From a virus, in the IMG/VR virus record IMGVR_UViG_3300033571_009404, positions 246,115 to 310,114 of that record: a stretch of 64,000 bases of DNA, one strand, 5' to 3'. Numbering within the stretch: the first letter of the stretch is position 1; each line of letters opens with the position of its first letter. Shown here piece by piece: positions 35,281-43,504 of this stretch. The notes beneath the pieces were generated by a model. It was given only the letters and a program-made list of their open reading frames with translations, was not told where the DNA came from and did no database searches. The translations under genes were made by a program, and so were the position numbers.

Positions 35281-36327
35281 ATGCCTATTCGTAAATACGT
35301 AAATTTCGATCATCTGCCAGATGGAGTTATTCCGTGGCAGACGAACAACACTTCAGGTTTACCTTACATCTACGGCGCTAACACCTCAGGGTCAGTTAAC
35401 GCAGCCATCTTCAGTAATCAGCTGGATGAATGTAAGTGGTTGGGTAGCGATGCAGGTGCGGTCTACACAGCAATCGATTTGCGACAGCTGTTCCTAGATA
35501 CGACTAAGAAGTCGATCTTCGGATTCCGTGGATATTGCACGACGCTGGCTCAATACCGCGTTGCTGGTTTCTATTCACCAACGTCAGGTGGTGTTGATCT
35601 GGCAGCCTCGACCGTCAATACTGGTACGTTGGGTGGTCCCAATATCGTGGCCGGTGTTGAGCAGTATATTGAAGTGGTGATGGACTGGGTGAATTATACT
35701 CAGACTGTCTACGTCAATGGTCAGGCCAAATATTCGCGTTCGTTCACGCAAGCGAACATGGCTCTGTTCATGTCCAGTTACTACACACTCGTTGTGGGTG
35801 CGGAATCGTCAGCAGCTGGCTGGCGGACAAAAGATTGGTACTTTGCTGATCAAGTGGGTAGCGAGAATCTACAACCTATGGGCGGCATCATTGTTCGTCC
35901 TGGTCAAATACTAGGTGCATCTGCTCCCTCGTACGCACCTCAGGGTGGTCTGACTCTCGCTCAACAATTGGGTTCCAAGATGACTGACTTACGTGACATG
36001 TATTGGCCAAATGCTCAATCCACAAATGGTGCGGCATCTGGCGATATTGCAATCAATGGCGTGGGTGTGGACTTTCAGGGATCGCAAGCTATCATCGGTG
36101 CCGAGCTGTGGGCCTCCGGTCGTAACCAATCTGCGACTGCGCGCAACTTGACAGCCAAAGCTGTATTGGGTGGGCAGAGCACCGTAGGTACTGCTAAAGC
36201 ACTTCCTACGGGTAACGCCAGTATCCTCTTCGGCGGCTTTAACCTGAATATGTCCGTGGCCCCGGACGGCGCTGCATGGACCCCAACTAAATTGGCTAAT
36301 GCGACTTTCGCACAAACCGCGAGCTAA
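35281..36327 (+). CDS. Tail-fibre paralogue family B member 2
   Basis: A 348-residue protein. The start motif reads VNFDHLPDGVIPW, shared with the next member (WGFDHIPDGPLPW). The middle holds a YIEVVMDWVNYTQTVYVNGQ strand pair typical of concanavalin-like fibre domains, where a central stretch reads E-x-x-x-D-W/F-x-x. The C-terminus contains GAELWASGRNQSATARNLTA and ends in a W-T-P-T-K-L-A-N-A pattern found in its paralogues. Confidence 0.55.
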   Translation: MPIRKYVNFDHLPDGVIPWQTNNTSGLPYIYGANTSGSVNAAIFSNQLDECKWLGSDAGAVYTAIDLRQLFLDTTKKSIFGFRGYCTTLAQYRVAGFYSPTSGGVDLAASTVNTGTLGGPNIVAGVEQYIEVVMDWVNYTQTVYVNGQAKYSRSFTQANMALFMSSYYTLVVGAESSAAGWRTKDWYFADQVGSENLQPMGGIIVRPGQILGASAPSYAPQGGLTLAQQLGSKMTDLRDMYWPNAQSTNGAASGDIAINGVGVDFQGSQAIIGAELWASGRNQSATARNLTAKAVLGGQSTVGTAKALPTGNASILFGGFNLNMSVAPDGAAWTPTKLANATFAQTAS

Positions 36328-36338
36328 CAGGATAAGCC

Positions 36339-37355
36339 ATGAAGGAAATCAAAGCAGTTTGGGGATTTGACCATATCCCCGATGGCCCCCTGCCATGGAA
36401 CTATGGTTTGTCAGCAGGTGGTGTGGCTTTCGTACCAGCGGCTTCTCCACTTACTCAGAACCTGCAAGTTATAACTTATCAAGGTCGCAAGTGGGCGGGT
36501 CAGAACTTTAACACCAACAACGTCTATTTCAGCTGGGACATTCGTCCGATGTTGGACCTGACCAAGAAAGTGGTGATGGGGATGCGCTGCATGACGACGC
36601 ATCCTCAATATTTCGCACCGTTCTTGTGGTTAAGTGCAGCAGGTTCTGCACTGGCTGGTAACGTCCTAGGTACGACTTTGAACATGTCTGCTGGTACGGA
36701 ATACTACGTCGAAATGGAGCAAGACTTCATCACTGGTGTCAATAATTGGTACGTTGATGGTGTTTTGCGTTTTTCACGTACGTATACAGCGGCTCAAGTA
36801 GCTACCATCTCCACGACCTATTTCATTATGTATATTGGCGGTGGTTTCGGTGCTGCCCCGTACTGGTTCGTTCGTGATATGTACTTCGGTCATTGCAACG
36901 GTGCAGATACAATTGACCGACTCGGTCCCATTGATTTAACTCCATTGGAATTCTCATCGGTAACACCTCCAGCGGGTTCCGTCAAGCCCTATGGCATGTC
37001 TGACCTTGATGCATTGATCAACCCACCGACAGATAAGTTGAAGTCATTGTTCTATCCGCGACAAGAACTGCCTGGTACCGGTGAATTAGTTGCTCGCATG
37101 CGAGTACCATCTTCAGTGCAAGGTGCTCTGAAAGGTGTTTATCTCCTGTCATCGACTCAGGATCGTGCGGACACCCCGCGTACATTGTCGGCCGCGTTAC
37201 GTAAAGATGGTGTGACACTCCCAATGGGTAACGTTCCCATGGCTAATACATGGAAGTATGGTTACGGACATGGCGTGGCAATGAATGCACCTGATGGTAG
37301 TGCGTGGGATGCTACTAAGTTCAACTCGACTGATGTCGTACTCACAGCAGCTTGA
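36339..37355 (+). CDS. Tail-fibre paralogue family B member 3
   Basis: A 338-residue protein starting KEIKAVWGFDHIPDGPLPW and sharing the YYVEMEQDFITGVNNWYVDG strand with the other members. The C-terminal GSAWDATKFNSTDVVLT matches the equivalent ends of members 2 and 4. Eleven nucleotides separate it from the upstream paralogue. Confidence 0.55.
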   Translation: MKEIKAVWGFDHIPDGPLPWNYGLSAGGVAFVPAASPLTQNLQVITYQGRKWAGQNFNTNNVYFSWDIRPMLDLTKKVVMGMRCMTTHPQYFAPFLWLSAAGSALAGNVLGTTLNMSAGTEYYVEMEQDFITGVNNWYVDGVLRFSRTYTAAQVATISTTYFIMYIGGGFGAAPYWFVRDMYFGHCNGADTIDRLGPIDLTPLEFSSVTPPAGSVKPYGMSDLDALINPPTDKLKSLFYPRQELPGTGELVARMRVPSSVQGALKGVYLLSSTQDRADTPRTLSAALRKDGVTLPMGNVPMANTWKYGYGHGVAMNAPDGSAWDATKFNSTDVVLTAA

Positions 37356-37445
37356 TAGGATGGAAAGAGTAGTGATCCATTCCTGACATTATTCTTTCCT
37401 CTAATCACCATACCTGGTGTAGGTACTATTAACATCGGAGCTAAA

Positions 37446-38492
37446 ATGCAAGTCAAGAAACTTTTCCCCACGGAAGATATCCCGATCGACACGGCTGGCG
37501 TGCACACGATCTATGGCACCGGCTTTTACGGTCAGGGTATCACGTGGTGCGGTGGTCCGTCGACCAAAGTCACCATGTTGCAAGGTCGGAAATGGTGGAG
37601 TGGTCTTCAGAACGTGAGCGTGCTTCTGATCCCGTTCATGGATTTCGTGTCCGCATCTCCGAACATTGTCGTAATCAGCTGGAGAGCGATTTCCCAGAAC
37701 CCAGGTCAGATGCGCACTGGTAGTCTTTTCAGTCGTGCGCAAAGCGCGTTTTACGAGACACTTGGGGCGGGTACTGGCAGTAATCCAACATTAGTTGTAA
37801 ATCAAGAACACTTCATTGAAGCTGTTTTTGATTTCACCAATCGCCAATACTATCGAGCAGTGGATGGAGTAGTGGTGGCTAACACAATCATTACCACCTG
37901 GACTCAAGCGCAATGGGATGCCATTCGCTCAACCAATAACCTCTTTGCCATCGGCGCATACAACGACGGCAACACCTGGTTGATTCGTGATATCGCAGTT
38001 CGTGAATACGCCACTGGCGAATCGTTCACTCCGAGTGCCAATCTGGACGTCGAGCGTTTAGCCATGTCGGCAGGTACTGGTTCGGATTACTTCACATCGA
38101 ATGGTGGCAATGTCCAGGACGTGCTTAGCACGGATTATAGCGACATTCTGACCGTGCCTAATAGTTCGATGTATGTCCCATTTGTAGAGTCTCCTAAGGG
38201 CGCTACTGCCGGTCAATTGGCCATGGCCATGGGTAATTACAATGGCCCGGAAGGAATCGTGAGGGGTATGGAATTCATCATGACTGCGAAGTCGATGGAT
38301 GCCGCACCTGCTGCACTCACCCCCAGCTTCAGTCAAAACAGCGTTGCTGCTGCGATGTCGAAGCAGGTGTTGACCGGTGCGTTCGGCTATCGTAAGTCGC
38401 TGGGAGCATTGAGCACCATGCCAGATGGATCGACGATGACACGCGCCAAGATTGCGTCCGGTTCTCTCATTCTGACGCCGTCCGCATCGTAA
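37446..38492 (+). CDS. Tail-fibre paralogue family B member 4
   Basis: A 348-residue protein whose N-terminus (VKKLFPTEDIPIDTAGV) is a diverged form of the FDH-[IL]-P-D-G start, shared with member 5 (AKMMPLADYPINIAGI). Shared later strands include HFIEAVFDFTNRQYYRAVDG and the WLIRDIAVREYATGE motif, which in member 5 reads WDIKDIHIREYDPGE. The preceding 90-bp gap holds a weak inverted repeat (GGAAAGA / TCTTTCC). Confidence 0.55.
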   Translation: MQVKKLFPTEDIPIDTAGVHTIYGTGFYGQGITWCGGPSTKVTMLQGRKWWSGLQNVSVLLIPFMDFVSASPNIVVISWRAISQNPGQMRTGSLFSRAQSAFYETLGAGTGSNPTLVVNQEHFIEAVFDFTNRQYYRAVDGVVVANTIITTWTQAQWDAIRSTNNLFAIGAYNDGNTWLIRDIAVREYATGESFTPSANLDVERLAMSAGTGSDYFTSNGGNVQDVLSTDYSDILTVPNSSMYVPFVESPKGATAGQLAMAMGNYNGPEGIVRGMEFIMTAKSMDAAPAALTPSFSQNSVAAAMSKQVLTGAFGYRKSLGALSTMPDGSTMTRAKIASGSLILTPSAS

Positions 38493-38502
38493 AGGAAGAA
38501 TC

Positions 38503-39549
38503 ATGCGTATTGCAAAAATGATGCCACTGGCTGATTACCCGATTAACATCGCTGGTATTCTCGCACTGACGGGTTTTCCTTTGGGAATCGGGAGTAACAA
38601 CAACTCAGCAATTGGCGTACAGATCATCAATGATGACAAGTGGTTGCAAGCACCACAGAACACGTATTCCATGGCGATCCCTTTAGTTGGCATCGGTCTT
38701 AACAATACTGGTGTGACTGTTATCGGTTATCGTGTTTACACTGATATCCCATCCAATTGTCACGCCGGTGTATATGCTACGTCGAACGGTGCTACGCCGA
38801 TCGTAGCGGCTGCTAGTCAACCTACTGCAGCATTAGCCGGTGTTGTGGCGAATACTCCCGCGTATTTGGAAGTCTCCATCAACTGGCAGACTGGCGTTTG
38901 GGCTGTTTGTAAGAATGGTGTTCAGACCTGGTCATTGACACTGACTTCAACTCAGTTGGCGAGCATCTTGTCGACGTACTCCTGGATGTTCATAGGTGGT
39001 CGTGGTAGTGGCGGTGGTACTTGGGATATCAAGGATATCCATATCCGGGAATACGATCCAGGTGAAACATATGTGCCGTGGGTGAGTCCGAAGTTTAATT
39101 ACTTCAACATGAAGAATGTGATAGCTCGCGGTCAACAGCGTATTGCAGTTGCTGTTGATCAATTAAATGGTCCGGAAGTTGCAACATATGCAGTCTCTCA
39201 ACCGATGGTGGATCTATCAACCAGTTTGCAAGTTCCAGCTATTCAAGCTGCTATCGCTACTGATCCTAACCCGATGTCGATGATGCCTGATCTTCAGAAT
39301 AGTTTCCAAGGTACCGTTGTGGGAATGGAAGTATTTGATACCATGAAGTCAAGCGATTCCACATTGCCAGGATTAGGTGCTACATTGGTTCAGAGTGGTA
39401 GTAGTCTCAGAGGAACACTTCAGACGATCACATCCTCGATGAATCGTAAGAACCTTTTCGATGTAGTCGAGAAGAACATCGATGGTAGCGCACTCACTAA
39501 GGCAAGTATCAATGCATCCATTATTCGGATTGGTAACAGATCCAGTTAA
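38503..39549 (+). CDS. Tail-fibre paralogue family B member 5
   Basis: A 348-residue protein, last of family B, 10 nt after member 4 with a GGAAGAATC SD. Contains YLEVSINWQTGVWAVCKNGV and the WDIKDIHIREYDPGE strand. A long central insert after residue 190 is rich in Q, S and P. Codon use is AT-richer than in member 4. It ends with an IRIGNRSS tail. Confidence 0.55.
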   Translation: MRIAKMMPLADYPINIAGILALTGFPLGIGSNNNSAIGVQIINDDKWLQAPQNTYSMAIPLVGIGLNNTGVTVIGYRVYTDIPSNCHAGVYATSNGATPIVAAASQPTAALAGVVANTPAYLEVSINWQTGVWAVCKNGVQTWSLTLTSTQLASILSTYSWMFIGGRGSGGGTWDIKDIHIREYDPGETYVPWVSPKFNYFNMKNVIARGQQRIAVAVDQLNGPEVATYAVSQPMVDLSTSLQVPAIQAAIATDPNPMSMMPDLQNSFQGTVVGMEVFDTMKSSDSTLPGLGATLVQSGSSLRGTLQTITSSMNRKNLFDVVEKNIDGSALTKASINASIIRIGNRSS

Positions 39550-39586
39550 TAGTCCGGGAATTGGTTTTAGAACATAAGGAAGAAAC

Positions 39587-40405
39587 ATGTCATTAACTCA
39601 TCGCCAGATTATCGGTTACACGATGGTCGATGGCTACAACAGTGTGGTGATCCGCTCTGTGACGGGTTTCGTATTGGTGGATCGTGGTAATCCGATAGCG
39701 ATCCGGCAGATGGGTGTGTTTGTAGCCGTACCTGAAACGAAACCAATCCGACTGAAACAGTTGGGTGGCTATGTTATCTCTAAGACCCCAGCCAGAGGTA
39801 AGATACGTAATACCAGTGGTTACGTGATCCAGCGTATTCAACCAACCGGCAGAGTACGTCACATTGATGGTTATGTGATCATGACTGCGGCTAAGGCTGT
39901 GGTTCGTAACAAGACTGGTATGGATGCATTACTGGACTTGATGAATGCTAACGCTAAAGTCACGTTCACATACGACACCATCACCATAGGTGTAGTTACA
40001 TACGACCCTATGGGAACCGTGCAGGGTAAGAACACAAAAGTACGCATTACCGCTAAAGGCAACAGTCTCGGTTATTCTGGATCGAATTACCTTTACTACG
40101 ACCGTATTCCGTTCGAACGTTACCATACCGATCGTACTTGGAAGTTGTCGATTACCTCAGACACCACCTTACGTGCTCTGATCCCACAGATCAATACTCT
40201 GTACGGTGGTAATCTGGTAGCTACTGATGTCGTCGACGGACCCGTTTTAGCAGGTGCTACTGGTGTTAGATTAACTGCCGCCGATCAAAGTTATATGATG
40301 ATCCCAGGGTCATATGTGGCACTCGGTGCGGACCCCGGACCATTCAAGACAGATCTTGCCACGAGTGTTCCGATAAGAAACCTGGACGGTTTCGTCCCGG
40401 CTTAA
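39587..40405 (+). CDS. Chimeric fibre protein: GYV repeats fused to a family A domain
   Basis: A 272-residue protein. Residues 1-105 consist of about six short beta repeats with the pattern G-[YF]-[VT]-[MIVL] every 15-19 residues (GYTMVDG, GFVLVDRG, GVFVAVPE, GGYVISK, SGYVIQR, DGYVIMT). Residues 108-272 are a complete family A domain (LLDLMNANAKVTF, NTKVRITAKGNSLGYSGSNY, LIPQINTLYGGNL and a terminal LDGFVPA). It looks like a repeat stalk grafted onto the family module. Confidence 0.6.
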   Translation: MSLTHRQIIGYTMVDGYNSVVIRSVTGFVLVDRGNPIAIRQMGVFVAVPETKPIRLKQLGGYVISKTPARGKIRNTSGYVIQRIQPTGRVRHIDGYVIMTAAKAVVRNKTGMDALLDLMNANAKVTFTYDTITIGVVTYDPMGTVQGKNTKVRITAKGNSLGYSGSNYLYYDRIPFERYHTDRTWKLSITSDTTLRALIPQINTLYGGNLVATDVVDGPVLAGATGVRLTAADQSYMMIPGSYVALGADPGPFKTDLATSVPIRNLDGFVPA

Positions 40406-40430
40406 TAGTCATTTTTTAATCATCATCTTA

Positions 40431-40460
40431 TGTATCACCACACCACTATTTGGTGATACA
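40431..40460. terminator. Perfect 10-bp inverted repeat upstream of a codon-biased gene
   Basis: TGTATCACCA (40431-40440) and TGGTGATACA (40451-40460) flank a 10-nt loop, followed by TTT. It could be the terminator of the upstream gene or an operator for the highly expressed gene at 40486. Confidence 0.6.
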
Positions 40461-40485
40461 TTTCACCACTCTTCAAGGAAATGTC

Positions 40486-41028
40486 ATGGCAACTAAAATC
40501 AACGTTGCGAAGTCCGCTCTTGCAAACCTGCTGGACCTGATCAACGCAACGAACGTCAGTGCAAACCTGTCGACTTCGAGCGTCGATATCGGCGTGCCTT
40601 CGGCTCGTACCCCCGATGCCAATCCGAACAACACCACCGTCAGTGTCTCGCCCAAGTCGGGCAGTGGCATCCCTGGTGATCCGATCTCGGTCACTTACAT
40701 GCGTCTGGCTCTGTCTACTGGCCTGTCCGGTGGCGCGTCTGGCTCGGCTCTGAACTTCAACGTGGATGGCAATGACTCCACTGCTGAAGCTGCACTGCTG
40801 GCTGCTGCCGCTACTCAGCTGGGCCTGGTGGCTGGCGAGTTCGCAATCGATGCATCCACTCCTCTGTCGGGCGTGGAACAAGGTGCCGCTGCTTCGGGTA
40901 TCCTGCTGACCCCGAACGCCGGTTCCCTGCTGTACACTGGTGGTGTTACCATTCAAGTGACCTGGCCTGCCAGCGATCTGAATACTCTGGTGGCCAACAA
41001 GCAACTGGATGGTTTCGAAGCCGCGTAA
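40486..41028 (+). CDS. Tail-fibre paralogue family A, second highly codon-biased single-domain member
   Basis: A 180-residue protein; the ATG at 40486 with AAGGAAATG upstream is used instead of an in-frame ATG at 40450 that has no SD. Single family domain: LANLLDLINATNVSANL, NTTVSVSPKSGSGIPGDPI, an alanine-rich middle and a terminal LDGFEAA. Like the gene at 26517 it uses a strongly biased, GC-rich codon set and is followed by a very stable hairpin, so these two probably encode the abundant subunits of the family. Confidence 0.65.
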   Translation: MATKINVAKSALANLLDLINATNVSANLSTSSVDIGVPSARTPDANPNNTTVSVSPKSGSGIPGDPISVTYMRLALSTGLSGGASGSALNFNVDGNDSTAEAALLAAAATQLGLVAGEFAIDASTPLSGVEQGAAASGILLTPNAGSLLYTGGVTIQVTWPASDLNTLVANKQLDGFEAA

Positions 41029-41042
41029 TCTAGGCTAGAACA

Positions 41043-41076
41043 ATAAAGGGAGGGTGCTTCGGCGCTCTCCCTTTAT
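41043..41076 (+). terminator. UUCG-tetraloop terminator hairpin
   Basis: ATAAAGGGAG-GGTGC pairs with GCGCTCTCCCTTTAT around TTCG; TATGCCGTC follows. This is an extra-stable tetraloop stem. Confidence 0.85.
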
Positions 41077-41119
41077 GCCGTCTATTTTATGATTACAGCC
41101 TCTAAATAGGGATAGTACC

Positions 41120-41572
41120 ATGAGTATCTCAACATCGATTGACAGCTTAGTTGCGTCTATCACTCAGTATGGACAAACCATCAATACCAAGAAACTAAAT
41201 GCCATCGGTGGAAGAATCGGGGCTTATAGTGAAGTTGTTAAGCACCTGGTAAATACAGGTGCAACCATTGCAGTTGATGCTAGTTTAGCGAACGTCTTTG
41301 ACATTTCTTTGTCAGCTACTGCCAAACTATCATTTACCAAAGTACCTACATCGGATTCTGCTAATAGCATATTCGCTAGCTATTCAGTCACACTTGCCGT
41401 AATCCGTACTGTGGCGAACGCTAAGATTGATTTCTCTGGCTTGAGTATCAATTGGCAAGATGGCGTTGAACCAGATCAAGCTACGGCCGTCAATAAAACT
41501 GACGTCTTCATTTTGACAACGGAAGATGGTGGTGCTACTTGGTATGGTTATGTCGGTGGATCGAATCGATAA
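41120..41572 (+). CDS. Small fibre-region protein
   Basis: A 150-residue protein with a helical N-terminus and a beta-rich C-terminus (SNSIFASYSVTL and ending TTEDGGATWYGYVGG). The end resembles short domains that cap phage fibre or coat repeats, but no family is recognised. It is flanked by two strong hairpins, so it is probably a monocistronic unit. Confidence 0.5.
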   Translation: MSISTSIDSLVASITQYGQTINTKKLNAIGGRIGAYSEVVKHLVNTGATIAVDASLANVFDISLSATAKLSFTKVPTSDSANSIFASYSVTLAVIRTVANAKIDFSGLSINWQDGVEPDQATAVNKTDVFILTTEDGGATWYGYVGGSNR

Positions 41573-41578
41573 TATCAG

Positions 41579-41609
41579 ACGAGTACTCCTGTAAATAAGG
41601 AGTACTCGT
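41579..41609. terminator. Strong hairpin terminator
   Basis: ACGAGTACTCCT (41579-41590) and AGGAGTACTCGT (41598-41609) pair perfectly over 12 bp around a 7-nt loop, followed by TTTATG. Confidence 0.8.
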
Positions 41610-41643
41610 TTATGTTCGTTATCTGAACACATAGAGGAGATCT

Positions 41644-41820
41644 ATGATGGAGTTTAACGAGACTCAGATTTATATACTAATACTCCTGCTACTGGCAGAT
41701 CTAATTAGTTTGGCTTTCTTAATCTGGGTCTACGTAGTCTATTATAGACCTTCATTGAAGAAGAAAGTAAAGGACGATCATGTTCACATCGACTCTCCTG
41801 AAGACGGTTCTTGGTTTTAA
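41644..41820 (+). CDS. 58-residue single-pass membrane protein overlapping the glycine-rich fibre gene
   Basis: A short gene with an excellent SD (GAGGAG) and ATG ATG start. It encodes a negatively charged N-terminus, one long hydrophobic segment (residues about 9-33, ILILLLLADLISLAFLIWVY) and a lysine-rich then acidic tail. Its last 41 nt overlap the start of the next gene in another frame. Topology and size would suit a small holin, antiholin or membrane accessory protein; there is no direct evidence for lysis. Confidence 0.65.
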   Translation: MMEFNETQIYILILLLLADLISLAFLIWVYVVYYRPSLKKKVKDDHVHIDSPEDGSWF

Positions 41821-42874
41821 AACAATCAAGATCAGTACTGAGCGTACAGATGTCAACTTATTCACTCTGGCAGGTTCTCCTACCAGAAAGGGCAAGTTCA
41901 AGTTCATCATCACAGCCGATACCATTATCGGACAAACGACTGCAGCTGCTGCTGCAATTGTAGTTGGTCAGTTTCCTTCTGGTTCTGAAATTCAGATCTG
42001 GAACTATGGATCCATTCAAGGTCGTGGCGGTCAGGGTGGTGTGTTTAACGGTGGACCAGTATCAGGTGGTGCCGGGGGCGATGCTATTTATTCCTCCTAT
42101 GTAGCACAGACTGTTAAGTTGTATAACTATGGTGAAATCCGAGCCGGTGGCGGTGGCGGTGGTTCAGGTGGATATGGTGGTGCTGGTGGTATCGGCGGAT
42201 ATGGGGGCATCTATTACACTTCACCTTGGTACTGGTATCACGATAACGAGAACCACAGTCAATGGGTGTATTACACTACTCCTGGTATTAATGAAGTAGC
42301 TTGGACCAATGATCCTGTCGCTGGTGGCGCTTCTTCTGCGGATCTGAATTACTCCCGTTATGTAGCCGATGGTCAGTTGCTATGGCCCTATGGTCTTTTT
42401 GAACGTGGCGATTATCGCGGCGAATACAATGACAGTCCTTTGTATGGTCACTACTATTCTTACAACGTACGTCTGAACTGGCTTTACGGTCCAGGCGCAC
42501 CTGCTGGTAGAACTGCAGGTGGCAACGGAGGTAACGGTCAAGGATATCGTCAAGCAGCTACAGCTGGTAGCAATGGCGTGCCTAGTCAACCAGGTGCAAA
42601 CGGCACTGGTGGTTCAGGCGCTGGTGGTGCCAGTGGACAAGCAGGTAATGGTGGAGCTGGTGGTGCTTGGGCTACAGTTGGATCTCCTGGGGGTTATGGT
42701 AGTCAAGGCGGTACTGGTGGTGATGGCGTTTACCGTACACTTCCCGAAGTCAATCGTTTCGGTGAGGGTGGTAGTGTATCTGGCAGTGCAGGTCCTGCTG
42801 GTCGTGCAATCATCAAAGGATCGAGTACATTCACAATTATGGCACAAGGCACTATCGTTGGTGCTGTAGTTTAA
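41780..42874 (+). CDS. Glycine-rich tail-fibre adhesin
   Basis: A 364-residue protein. The N-terminal 85 residues form a beta-rich base. Two long glycine-rich stretches follow, about 90-150 (GGGGGGSGGYGGAGGIGGYG) and about 245-330 (GGNGGNGQ, GTGGSGAGGASGQAGNGGAG), separated by a tyrosine/tryptophan-rich insert, and the protein ends in a hydrophobic strand. The pattern resembles phage adhesins whose tips pack polyglycine-type helices. The start has AAAGGAC and lies inside the preceding membrane-protein gene. It is followed at once by the chaperone gene. Confidence 0.65.
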   Translation: MFTSTLLKTVLGFKTIKISTERTDVNLFTLAGSPTRKGKFKFIITADTIIGQTTAAAAAIVVGQFPSGSEIQIWNYGSIQGRGGQGGVFNGGPVSGGAGGDAIYSSYVAQTVKLYNYGEIRAGGGGGGSGGYGGAGGIGGYGGIYYTSPWYWYHDNENHSQWVYYTTPGINEVAWTNDPVAGGASSADLNYSRYVADGQLLWPYGLFERGDYRGEYNDSPLYGHYYSYNVRLNWLYGPGAPAGRTAGGNGGNGQGYRQAATAGSNGVPSQPGANGTGGSGAGGASGQAGNGGAGGAWATVGSPGGYGSQGGTGGDGVYRTLPEVNRFGEGGSVSGSAGPAGRAIIKGSSTFTIMAQGTIVGAVV

Positions 42875-42891
42875 TAGAATAGGAATTAGAG

Positions 42892-43494
42892 ATGGACTTC
42901 ACACAAGCAATTGCCGCTATGATCGAAAAGATCAATGGTTACGGTACTGCCGTTAAAACCATGTTCACAGATCTAGGTCTGAAGAAATCAGCCACGATGG
43001 GGTCCGTTGACGCGACCAATCAAATAGGCGGTTATCAGGGCATTAACATGACGGCTACCAAAGGTATCCTTCGTGACAATGGAACCACCCACAGTTTCTA
43101 TCGTGGTGCTAGTGTTAACGCCGAACTCTGGAGTTGCGATAACGCAGGTAACTTTACTGCTAAGGGTGACGTTGCAAACGCATCTGACTCTCGACTTAAG
43201 AAGGACTGGTCTATCCCTGACTACACGTTAGTCGTCAAAGAACTATCGCAAGTAGCCAGGTATGGTACTTACACTCGTATCGATACCGACCATCAACAAT
43301 TGGGTGTCGCGGCTGATGATTTACTCGATACTACATTGGGTAAAGCTGTTACCATGAGCGAAGGGAATGAAAAGTTCTTAGCTTTGTCTTATGGTCAGGC
43401 TGCTCTGGTAGGTACCATCTCCTTAGCTAAAGCGCACATGGCTTTAGAAGAACGCGTCAGGGAACTGGAAAAGCGTTTAGGCGTTACTTACTAA
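42892..43494 (+). CDS. Fibre protein with Peptidase S74-type intramolecular chaperone domain
   Basis: A 200-residue protein. Residues 1-95 are a short fibre segment with an FYRGASVNAELWSC strand; residues 96-200 are an S74-type domain, with SDSRLKKDW at 98-106, where a Ser is followed by the conserved R-L-K/K, and a C-terminal coiled coil (HMALEERVRELEKRL). In known proteins this domain trimerises fibres and then cleaves itself off at the SD[S/x]R site. It lies 17 nt after the adhesin gene, so it may fold its own short stalk or help the adhesin. The catalytic Ser/Lys assignment is from the motif only. Confidence 0.8.
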   Translation: MDFTQAIAAMIEKINGYGTAVKTMFTDLGLKKSATMGSVDATNQIGGYQGINMTATKGILRDNGTTHSFYRGASVNAELWSCDNAGNFTAKGDVANASDSRLKKDWSIPDYTLVVKELSQVARYGTYTRIDTDHQQLGVAADDLLDTTLGKAVTMSEGNEKFLALSYGQAALVGTISLAKAHMALEERVRELEKRLGVTY

Positions 43495-43504
43495 GGAGGT
43501 CGTG

